From Ulvibacterium marinum (GTDB lineage: Bacteria > Bacteroidota > Bacteroidia > Flavobacteriales > Flavobacteriaceae): a stretch of DNA of 64,000 nucleotides. The stretch covers positions 1 to 64,000 of the forward strand of contig NZ_RBCJ01000004.1 in NCBI RefSeq assembly GCF_003626755.1, in the 5' to 3' direction. Position numbers and translations under genes: made by a program. Positions 1 to 7,335 of the stretch are shown piece by piece. A model generated the notes under the pieces. It was not told the origin of the DNA. It saw only the letters and a list, made by a program, of their open reading frames with translations, and searched no databases. Position 1 is the first letter of the stretch; each line of letters opens with the position of its first letter.

Positions 1-3000
1 GTTGAAGCTGAAGTTGTCCACCTCCTGGTTGTCCGTGTCCAGTGCCGATAGGTTCGCCACATGGGCGGCCTGCCCGTCGTCCTGTACCTCAAGGGTAAGT
101 TCGCCCGTGGCGGCGTTGAAACTGAAATTGTCCACTTCCTGGTTGTCCGTGTCTATGCCCGATAAATTCAAAATTGGATTATTTCCCAATTCGTTGGTGT
201 AGGTGAGTTCATTGGTCGCTCCATTGAAGCCTAAGGTAGTATTGGTCTCGGCTATACTCACCGAAGCGACATTCAAATATAGGGCCCCATCAGTACCAAA
301 TCCGATATCATTGTTGGCATCAATACTAATTAAATCGAGGTTGTTCGTTACTGCTCCGTCATCCTCCAAGGAAATGTTCAATTCCCCATCCGTCATCGAT
401 AATACATCTATCGTCTGGTTGTCCGTGTCGAGTGCCGATAGGTCGGCCACGTGTGCGGCCTGTCCGTCGTCCTGTACCTCCAGGGTAAGTTCGCCCGTAG
501 CGGCGTTGAAGCTGAAAGTGTCCACTTCCTGGTTGTCCGTGTCCAATGCGGATAGGTTCGCCACATGGGCGGCCTGCCCGTCGTCCTGTACCTCAAGGGT
601 AAGCTCGCCCGTAGCGGCGTTGAAGCTGAAGTTGTCCACCTCCTGGTTGTCCGTGTCAACACCGGAAATATCGACCGTGACCGGAAGCTCCGCGTCGTCC
701 TCAAGGGAGATCGCAAGTTCGTTGGTAGCACCGTTGAACGTCAGCCCGTCGATGGTCTGGTTGTCCGTGTCCAGTGCCGATAGGTCGGCCACATGGGCGG
801 CCTGCCCGTCGTCCTGTACCTCAAGGGTAAGTTCGCCCGTAGCGGCGTTGAAGCTGAAATTGTCCACCTCCTGGTTGTCCGTGTCAACACCGGAAATATC
901 GACCGTTACAGGAAGCTCGGCATCGTCCTCGAGGGAGATCGCAAGTTCGTTGGTGACCGCGTTGAACGTAAGCCCGTCGATGGTCTGGTTGTCCGTGTCC
1001 AGTGCCGATAGGTCGGCCACGTGTGCGGCCTGTCCGTCGTCCTGTACCTCAAGGGTCAGTTCGCCCGTAGCGGCGTTGAAGCTGAAATTGTCGACCTCCT
1101 GGTTGTCCGTGTCAACACCGGAAATATCGACCGTTACAGGAAGCTCGGCATCGTCCTCAAGGGAGATCGAAAGTTCGTTGGTAGCACCGTTGAACGTCAG
1201 CCCGTCGATGGTCTGGTTGTCCGTGTCGAGTGCCGATAGGTCGGCCACATGGGCTGCCTGCCCGTCGTCCTGTACCTCCAGGGTAAGCTCGCCCGTAGCG
1301 GCGTTGAAGCTGAAATTGTCCACCTCCTGGTTATCCGTGTCAACACCGGAAATATCAACCGTTACAGGAAGCTCGGCATCGTCCTCGAGGGAGATCGCAA
1401 GTTCGTTGGTGACCGCGTTGAACGTAAGCCCGTCGATGGTCTGGTTGTCCGTGTCCAGTGCCGATAGGTCGGCCACATGGGCGGCCTGCCCGTCGTCCTG
1501 TACCTCAAGGGTAAGTTCGCCCGTGGCGGCGTTGAAACTGAAATTGTCCACTTCCTGGTTGTCCGTGTCAACACCGGAAATATCGACCGTCACCGGAAGC
1601 TCCGCGTCGTCCTCAAGGGAGATCGCAAGTTCGTTGGTGACCGCGTTGAACGTCAGCCCGTCGATGGTCTGGTTGTCCGTGTCCAGTGCCGATAGGTCGG
1701 CCACATGGGCCGCCTGTCCGTCGTCCTGTACCTCAAGGGTAAGCTCGCCCGTAGCGGCGTTGAAGCTGAAATTGTCCACCTCCTGGTTATCGGTGTCAAC
1801 CAATCCCGATAAATCGATATTCGTAGCCGCTGGGTTATTTGTAATATTAAGAATTTGGGTAACAGGGTTGTAACTCAAATCTTGTATTTCATTAGTAGGA
1901 TTACCGTCCAAATCGGGAGTAGCGTTTCCACCCACCGCATTCCATGTGGCCCCGTCCCAAATGTACAATTGACCCGCCACATCATCTACATAGGTCACCC
2001 CAGCATTACTCGGTGTCACTGCTGGTGCGCCGGAACCGATCAAAGTAAGTTCATTGGTCAAGTCCTCATCGGAATCTGTGGAATTTATCGTATAATTCCC
2101 ATTGCCATCGTCGTTGACCGAAATGGCCCCGGTTCCGGCAACTACGGTTTCACTCAAAGAGGAAAGATCCACGGCAGTTGAGCTGCCTCGTTCAATATCT
2201 ATTTGTAGCTCATTACTTCCATCAAGCGTAGCTCCTGTCAGGTTTTGATTATCGCTACTATTATTGGCCAAATCCTGTAAAGCCTCTTGAACATTAGTTT
2301 CATCCGTAAGATCGCCATCTACATCAATATTTGGGCTAAGCGGTACCTGGGTTGCATTCTGATCATCCGTACCATCAAAGGAAGTAGTGGTGGTATCTTC
2401 AGAGGTATAGGTATAAGTTATACCATCTAAGGTTGAAAGTGTCGTGATAGTCTCCGCCGGCAGGGTGATCACCGTCGGGGTGCCCTCCTCGTCCGTGTAG
2501 GTCAGCTCACGGGTCGCAGGGTTGAAGGCCAGGCTCCCGACGTTGAGCGGGATGTTGGTCAGTGCGCCCGCCTCGTCCGTATAGTCCAGCGAGTTGCCGT
2601 CCGCCCCCAGTGCCAAGTTGCCCACGTTCAGCGGGATCACGTTCGTATTGTTGTCCTCGTCCAAATACTCGAGGCTGTTGCCGTTCAATGTCAGAGAGGT
2701 CAAAAAGTCCGAGGGAAGGGTGATCACCGTAGGGGTGCCCTCCTCATCGGTATAGGTCAGCTCCCGGGTAGCGGGATTGAAGGCCAGGCTGCCGACGTTG
2801 AGCGGGATGTTGGTCAGACCGCCCGCCTCGTCCGTATAGTCCAGGCTGTTGCCGTCCGCCCCAAGGGCCAAACTGCCAACGTTCAAAGGGATCACGTTCG
2901 TATTGTTGTCCTCGTCCAAATATTCAAGGTTGTTGCCGTTAAGGGTAAGGCTCGTCAAAAAGTCCGAGGGCAAGGTGATCACCGTAGGGGTGCCCTCCTC

Positions 3001-3549
3001 ATCGGTATAGGTCAGCTCCCGGGTAGCGGGATTGAAGGCCAGGCTGCCGACGTTGAGCGGGATGTTGGTCAGACCGCCCGCCTCGTCCGTATAGTCCAGG
3101 CTGTTGCCGTCCGCCCCAAGGGCCAAACTGCCAACGTTCAAAGGGATCACGTTCGTATTGTTGTCCTCGTCCAAATATTCAAGGTTGTTGCCGTTAAGGG
3201 TAAGAGCAGTCAATGCATCAGAAGGTAAAGTAACCGTAATGGGAGCACCGCCGTTCTCCAATTCCAAGGTAAGTTCACGGGTTGCCGGATTGAAGCTGAA
3301 ATCCAGAATTTGTTGACTATCGGTAGACGTCAATTCCCATGAATCCCCATCCCAGAAATAGATGGTACCTGTATTTGTATTTACATAGATATCCCCGGTA
3401 TCCGCTCCGCCTGGGGATGTTGATCCCGGGCTTGTTACGGCGGTACCACTTAAAACCTCGCAATTACACTGATCTTGTAGTGTAACCGTGGTTTGCGAAT
3501 ATGCAAATCCGGATATCAGAAAAATGAGTAGTAAGATTCTCTTATCCAT
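1..3549 (-). CDS. Giant repetitive secreted surface protein, 3' end outside window
   Basis: An uninterrupted minus-strand frame of 1183 codons runs off the left edge, so the C-terminus and any sorting domain are not visible. The protein starts MDKRILLLIFLISGFAYS then Q, a clear signal peptide with cleavage near residue 18. Short W-containing elements (IYFWDGDSW near residue 61, LYIWDGATW near residue 525) separate two repeat fields: three 85-residue repeats (about residues 107-362), then 38-residue modules (about residue 585 onward). The repeats are beta-strand-like and rich in Asp, Asn and Thr, as in bacterial surface adhesins. The frame is also open upstream to an ATG at 3648, which would add 33 residues; I prefer 3549 because it places the signal peptide at the N-terminus. 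An adhesin-like or T9SS-exported role is inference. No family is recognised. Confidence 0.8.
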   Translation of the reverse strand, partial: MDKRILLLIFLISGFAYSQTTVTLQDQCNCEVLSGTAVTSPGSTSPGGADTGDIYVNTNTGTIYFWDGDSWELTSTDSQQILDFSFNPATRELTLELENGGAPITVTLPSDALTALTLNGNNLEYLDEDNNTNVIPLNVGSLALGADGNSLDYTDEAGGLTNIPLNVGSLAFNPATRELTYTDEEGTPTVITLPSDFLTSLTLNGNNLEYLDEDNNTNVIPLNVGSLALGADGNSLDYTDEAGGLTNIPLNVGSLAFNPATRELTYTDEEGTPTVITLPSDFLTSLTLNGNSLEYLDEDNNTNVIPLNVGNLALGADGNSLDYTDEAGALTNIPLNVGSLAFNPATRELTYTDEEGTPTVITLPAETITTLSTLDGITYTYTSEDTTTTSFDGTDDQNATQVPLSPNIDVDGDLTDETNVQEALQDLANNSSDNQNLTGATLDGSNELQIDIERGSSTAVDLSSLSETVVAGTGAISVNDDGNGNYTINSTDSDEDLTNELTLIGSGAPAVTPSNAGVTYVDDVAGQLYIWDGATWNAVGGNATPDLDGNPTNEIQDLSYNPVTQILNITNNPAATNIDLSGLVDTDNQEVDNFSFNAATGELTLEVQDDGQAAHVADLSALDTDNQTIDGLTFNAVTNELAISLEDDAELPVTVDISGVDTDNQEVDNFSFNAATGELTLEVQDDGQAAHVADLSALDTDNQTIDGLTFNAVTNELAISLEDDAELPVTVDISGVDTDNQEVDNFSFNAATGELTLEVQDDGQAAHVADLSALDTDNQTIDGLTFNGATNELSISLEDDAELPVTVDISGVDTDNQEVDNFSFNAATGELTLEVQDDGQAAHVADLSALDTDNQTIDGLTFNAVTNELAISLEDDAELPVTVDISGVDTDNQEVDNFSFNAATGELTLEVQDDGQAAHVADLSALDTDNQTIDGLTFNGATNELAISLEDDAELPVTVDISGVDTDNQEVDNFSFNAATGELTLEVQDDGQAAHVANLSALDTDNQEVDTFSFNAATGELTLEVQDDGQAAHVADLSALDTDNQTIDVLSMTDGELNISLEDDGAVTNNLDLISIDANNDIGFGTDGALYLNVASVSIAETNTTLGFNGATNELTYTNELGNNPILNLSGIDTDNQEVDNFSFNAATGELTLEVQDDGQAAHVANLSALDTDNQEVDNFSFN
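412..1795 (-). repeat. Twelve 114-bp modules, mostly alternating A/B (228-bp higher-order repeat)
   Basis: The string coding for TDNQ recurs every 114 bases from about 1782 down to 412. Two module types are visible. Type A reads EVDNFSFNAATGELTLEV then QDDGQAAHVADLSALD. Type B reads TIDGLTFNAVTNELAISL then EDDAELPVTVDISGVD. From 1782 downward the order is A B A B A B A B A B A A, giving a 228-bp superperiod. Further A modules lie at 1-140, after a unique stretch at about 140-412. Copies differ mainly by synonymous changes. The module DNA is GC-rich (39 of 60 bases at 781-840). Confidence 0.9.
2465..3229 (-). repeat. Three tandem 255-bp (85-residue) repeats
   Basis: The start of gtgatcaccg recurs at 2465, 2720 and 2975, a period of exactly 255 bases. 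Each unit encodes an NLEYLDEDNNTNVIPLNVGS-type strand followed by LDYTDEAG, INIPLNVGS-like and NPATRELTYTDEEGTPTVIT segments. Copies two and three are nearly identical, and copy one differs more. A fourth, diverged copy lies N-terminal (about 3230-3300). The unit is unrelated in sequence to the 38-residue modules of the same protein and is also GC-rich. Confidence 0.9.
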
Positions 3550-4082
3550 GGTTATATCTTTACTTAAAATATTTTTTGTTATGCTTCCAAAGGCCTTTCT
3601 AAAGCCTTGTTCAATTGACGGATTAATCTTTTGTACATATTGCCCCATGATTTAAATAGAATAAACCTTTTGTACCGCTATAATCGGTTAAGTACAAAAG
3701 TCTTGCTGGCAAGAAAATGAAATGGGTTGGTTGGGTCGGTTTTTACCCAGAGGGCCATTGTGGTTTCTCCTTGGCGAAACTTCTTGATAAATTTGGTCAA
3801 GCTATTCATATTTGGGGTGTGATAAACCATTGCTATTTAGTTCCTGGGAACACAATGGTTTTATTACACTTTACAAAATTAACCCAACGGATACCCTAGG
3901 AAAATAAATGTTGTGTAAGTGTTAAATTGCAATGCATAGGTTCAAAAAGCTGAAGTCTTAATCGATAAATTTTCCTTTTTATCGAGAAATTCATTGGTCG
4001 ATAAAGTCAATTATAGTGGCGGTTTCGGAACGCTATTCTGTGAGAAAAAACTTAAAAAACCAACATTTCCCAAAAGAAAACT
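3550..4082. other. Intergenic region with inverted repeats upstream of the giant surface gene
   Basis: These 533 bases carry no convincing gene; a 60-codon plus-strand frame at 3717-3899 has no recognisable content. An inverted repeat with arms CTTTTGTAC (3667-3675) and GTACAAAAG (3692-3700), with inner arms ACCG and CGGT, lies about 120 bases before the gene start. Farther up, TCGATAAA occurs at 3962-3969 and 3998-4005, with its complement TTTATCGA at 3978-3985. These could be operator or hairpin elements. No exact TAnnTTTG box was found for the minus-strand gene. Confidence 0.5.
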
Positions 4083-5078
4083 TTAGTCTGGGTTTACCCT
4101 GTACGTAATACGTTTGTTGGTAATTAACGAGGCTGTAAAATTGATGTTTACTGTACCGGTATCACATAATTTACTGGTGTCCGTTATGGCTATTTTACAA
4201 AGAGAGGGATCTGACCCCCCAGAATTATCCATGAATCTACCCACGATCGGTGCCGTTGCCAAACTAGTATCCAGGGGGGAGTAATCTGGTGCTACATTAC
4301 CGATGGTTGTTGTGGTTCCATTTGCTGTATATGTGATATCGCCTGTGAGCTCATCATACTCCACAATGTAGGTGTTATTTCCGCCAAGAAAGCTTCCTAG
4401 AGTTCTGGTATACAAGGTACTAAGTCCAGTATTCCCATCTATTACCGTAATCGCAACACCTATTTCATTTCCCGTGATGTGATAAATCCTGAAATTTCCT
4501 CCTGTGATGATATCCGCGGTACTTTCATTATCCTGATAGTCCAATTCTATTCTAAAACTGGAGAAGTTGAAAATACTTCCCGTATTGGGAATGGTAATAT
4601 CCAGGCCTGCGCTTCCACCAGCCCCTGATCCTATGCGTACACCACATGCAGTCTGAACAGCATTGGAATTAATGGTCGTCGCATTTGGACCAACGGTTGC
4701 CGTGGTCAACGCAGAGGTATCAAAATCGAACTGGGAAACCAATTGGCTTGCCGTACCATCGTCACAAACTTCATAATCAAAAGTTACATTCCCGACAAAA
4801 CCGGCCTGGGGAACGAATGTAAAACTACCATCATTTCCCAAAGTCAATATACCCGTAGTAGGTGAAACTACAGGTATGGGATTAATAGACAAGCTACCAC
4901 CATCTGGATCGGTATCATTTGCAAGGACACCATTTGATACATCAGCTGTTATGGTTCTATTCAAGTATCCTGTGTATACATCATCCGTCGCTATTGGAGC
5001 TATATTTTGCCCGAATAGTGGACAACAAAAAAGTATACTACCAAAAAGAACAATTCGAAAGAAAGTAAAACTTACCAA
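4083..5078 (-). CDS. Secreted protein with cadherin-like domain and RITYRV tail
   Basis: A 331-residue protein. The N-terminus MVSFTFFRIVLFGSILFCCPLFGQ is a signal peptide. The start is TTG at 5078, five bases after the stop of the upstream gene, and no other Met is available. Residues about 27-110 look like a bacterial cadherin/Ig-type domain (DDVYTGYLNRTITADVSNGVLANDTDPDGG, split here as a description of strands, then FTFVPQAGFVGNVTFDYEVCDDGT). The remaining 200 residues are not recognised. It ends SLITNKRITYRVNPD, nearly the same tail as the preceding gene. It is probably co-transcribed with 5084-7087. No T9SS type A or type B sorting domain is evident. Surface location is inference. Confidence 0.75.
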   Translation of the reverse strand: MVSFTFFRIVLFGSILFCCPLFGQNIAPIATDDVYTGYLNRTITADVSNGVLANDTDPDGGSLSINPIPVVSPTTGILTLGNDGSFTFVPQAGFVGNVTFDYEVCDDGTASQLVSQFDFDTSALTTATVGPNATTINSNAVQTACGVRIGSGAGGSAGLDITIPNTGSIFNFSSFRIELDYQDNESTADIITGGNFRIYHITGNEIGVAITVIDGNTGLSTLYTRTLGSFLGGNNTYIVEYDELTGDITYTANGTTTTIGNVAPDYSPLDTSLATAPIVGRFMDNSGGSDPSLCKIAITDTSKLCDTGTVNINFTASLITNKRITYRVNPD

Positions 5079-5083
5079 TCTAT

Positions 5084-7087
5084 TTAGTTTTTATCAACTC
5101 GATAGGTTATTCTTCTATTCGTAATTAACGTAGAGGCGTTCACAGTCAACACTGCTATGGCCGAAGCTACCGGAGCGCAGGGAAGTGCTGAATTGGATAT
5201 CTGTACCCTGTATTGATTTCCATTGTCCGTGGGTGTGGCATTGCTAACAGTAAGCGTATCTGTTGTCGTACCACTGTAGATACCCGTATCGGTCAAATCT
5301 ACCCAAATGGAACCATTAAAAAACTGCCACTGGTACGTATCTGTATTCGAAGCAGTAACGGTAAAGGTAGTACTACATCCGGGACAAATTGTGCTATCCA
5401 CAGGTTGAGTGGTTATGGATGGCCCAGTATTTATAGTGGCAGTAACTGCCGTCCTAGTGGCTGTGGTACATCCATTACTTGTAGCATCTACGTAATACGT
5501 GGTGGTGCTCGAGATACTTGGTGTTACAAAACTAGTCCCAGTACCTATTGAACTGCCTCCGGTTGCCGCTGTATACCAATTGATAATTCCCCCAGACGCG
5601 GTTGCTGCCAAATCGACTGTACCGCTACCGCATCGAGATCCCGGGGTAGTACTTGTTATTGTTGGTATGGGTTCGATATTGATAGTTGTTGTTGCCGTTA
5701 TACTAAGTACGGGATCTCCAGGTGTTCCTCCATATTCTACTACATAGCCCTGTGGTTGGTAATTTCCAGAGGCTGCGCCAGTATTGGATAAATCGTTCCA
5801 GGATCCATTGGGATTTACATTCGGATGGGTAATATGGGCATAGTCTTCATTTCCCGATTGATTGGGCTCGCCAGTATTCCAAAATGCAAAGTTAGGAGTA
5901 CTTCCACCTGCCGTTCCGTTCCAGAATACGGTACCTGCCTCAGGTCCCGTCACCCACTGCCAAACCCCTTCCGTGGCGGCATCGCTTCCTCCTATCCATC
6001 CTACCCCTACGGCCTGGGAACCAGAAAAGTCCGCTTCCTCCTGCGATGTTAATGTAGCCAAATAACCTTGTAGACCAAAGTATGTTCTAGCACTTGCGGC
6101 GGTATTAGCATCCGTCCAGGTAATTCCCAAGTCGGGAACGTATTCATAATAATGTGCGGTGCTTGGCAAAAAATTTGCCTCCCCCACTGTAATCGAAAAT
6201 TGACGGACTCCCGTTGGGGTTCCTGAGCTGGAATATTCTACCGCTGAAATAGCAGTTTCAAATTCGCCATAGGTAGCAGGCCCTGTAAGAGTCAATTCTC
6301 CTTGTACCGCATCCCACGTCCCAGTTATATTGGCGTGTGTACCTGTTAGTGTCAACAAATCCTCTCCGTTCACATAACCTGAAGAAATTTGTATATACAC
6401 TGCGGTTGTTGAAGTATCATCTGGGTCTGTTATGCTGATGCTTTCAACTATCATCTGGGAAGCCCCTTCACATGAGGTCTGATTCCCAGTAGCTGTTAGT
6501 GTCGGCGCAATATCCGTAGTTCCTTCCACCAAAAAATTGTCAATAGTATAGTTTTCAGTACCTCCCGTATTATAAAATGTAATTCTAAAATCTATGGTAG
6601 TACCAACGAGGCCTGTAACGCTGTAGGACGATTGAATCGGGTCCGATGGCGATGTATCTCCAGAAGCATTTTCGATTTCCACATATGATCCTCCATTAAT
6701 TCTGTATTCCACAATAAAAAAATCTTGACCAAAATCCAAGCTTCCTCCCGAGGTCGCATCAAAACTAAATTGAACATCATTGAAGCCAGAAATATCGATA
6801 GGGTTTGTAACCCACCTGGCCGTTGTATTATCCGTGTTTTGACCACGGAGTAATTTATTACCGCTGACCGTCCTAATATCTACATCCCCATCGTTCGTAG
6901 ACCAACTGGCTGTGCTTGTTCCTGTTCCGGCGCCTGTGGTGGCCCCATTGCTGTAACTCTCAAAATCTTCGCTCCAAATAGTAGTTTGGGAAAACAATCC
7001 GGTAGTGGACCACATACATAGAAGGACCAAAATATTTACACAATATTTCAGTGACGTATTTATATAATATTTATTGATTTGGAACAT
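5084..7087 (-). CDS. Secreted C-type lectin / Ig-like domain protein
   Basis: The chosen start is ATG 7087, giving 667 residues. An ATG at 7123 is in frame and would add 12 residues before the signal peptide (NILVLLCMWSTTGLFS then Q). Residues after the signal (TIWSEDFESYSNG) resemble the beginning of a carbohydrate-binding or MAM-like sandwich domain. A C-type lectin domain follows at about residues 305-455: WIGG, EGVWQWVTGPEAG, WNTGEPNQSGNEDYAHI, GSWNDL. Its EPN triplet is the classic Ca2+-dependent mannose-type sugar ligand. Then come Ig-like segments (TYYVDATSNGC, TYQWQFFNGSIWVDL). The C-terminus is STLITNRRITYRVDKN. Glycan binding is inferred from the family. Confidence 0.8.
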   Translation of the reverse strand: MFQINKYYINTSLKYCVNILVLLCMWSTTGLFSQTTIWSEDFESYSNGATTGAGTGTSTASWSTNDGDVDIRTVSGNKLLRGQNTDNTTARWVTNPIDISGFNDVQFSFDATSGGSLDFGQDFFIVEYRINGGSYVEIENASGDTSPSDPIQSSYSVTGLVGTTIDFRITFYNTGGTENYTIDNFLVEGTTDIAPTLTATGNQTSCEGASQMIVESISITDPDDTSTTAVYIQISSGYVNGEDLLTLTGTHANITGTWDAVQGELTLTGPATYGEFETAISAVEYSSSGTPTGVRQFSITVGEANFLPSTAHYYEYVPDLGITWTDANTAASARTYFGLQGYLATLTSQEEADFSGSQAVGVGWIGGSDAATEGVWQWVTGPEAGTVFWNGTAGGSTPNFAFWNTGEPNQSGNEDYAHITHPNVNPNGSWNDLSNTGAASGNYQPQGYVVEYGGTPGDPVLSITATTTINIEPIPTITSTTPGSRCGSGTVDLAATASGGIINWYTAATGGSSIGTGTSFVTPSISSTTTYYVDATSNGCTTATRTAVTATINTGPSITTQPVDSTICPGCSTTFTVTASNTDTYQWQFFNGSIWVDLTDTGIYSGTTTDTLTVSNATPTDNGNQYRVQISNSALPCAPVASAIAVLTVNASTLITNRRITYRVDKN

Positions 7088-7143
7088 GTTAACGTCTAAC
7101 TTGCCAATGAGCATCAAAGGCATTAAGGGGGGCTATATCATTA

Positions 7144-7178
7144 CAAAATTACATGAAGCTTGTCACGAGAAAAACAAA
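7144..7178 (-). promoter_or_regulatory. Candidate Bacteroidota promoter for the lectin gene
   Basis: On the minus strand TAATTTTG (7144-7151) matches the -7 consensus TAnnTTTG. TTTG (7175-7178) lies 23 bases upstream as a possible -33 element, slightly more than the usual 19-21. Transcription would begin near 7137, just before the gene start. Confidence 0.45.
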
Positions 7179-7278
7179 TGTTGTGAAGTTGCCAAATATA
7201 TAGGTGTGACTTGAAAATACCGAGGTTTGTTGGCTGGGAAGGTGCCCTACTCCATACAAAAAATGAGCTGGACTTCTC

Positions 7279-7308
7279 AAAAAAAGGCGCAACCAAAAAG
7301 GATGCGCC
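7279..7308 (-). terminator. Intrinsic terminator after the OmpA-family gene
   Basis: On the minus strand GGCGCA (7303-7308) pairs with TGCGCC (7286-7291), followed by a run of seven T (7279-7285). It lies about 28 bases after the stop of the OmpA-family gene and ends the T9SS cargo/SprF/OmpA operon. Confidence 0.8.
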
Positions 7309-7335
7309 TACTAAGACTTTGATATTAGAAATCTA

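Noticed and set aside
203-1873. A 556-codon open frame on the plus strand
   Set aside because: It is the antisense shadow of the 114-bp repeat array: its Ser-rich repeats mirror the minus-strand modules, and the minus frame has a signal peptide and real domain features.
1-3229. Tandem repeats considered as a CRISPR array
   Set aside because: Units are 114 or 255 bp, in frame and coding, with no short repeat/unique spacer pattern and no cas genes.
3717-3899. A 60-codon plus-strand frame in the first intergenic gap
   Set aside because: No promoter, ribosome-binding context or family resemblance; composition is unlike neighbouring genes.
4083-7087. Type A or type B T9SS sorting domain on the lectin-gene pair
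   Set aside because: Neither C-terminus has the PNP-type strands or the gliding-motility-associated domain; only the short RITYRV tail is shared.
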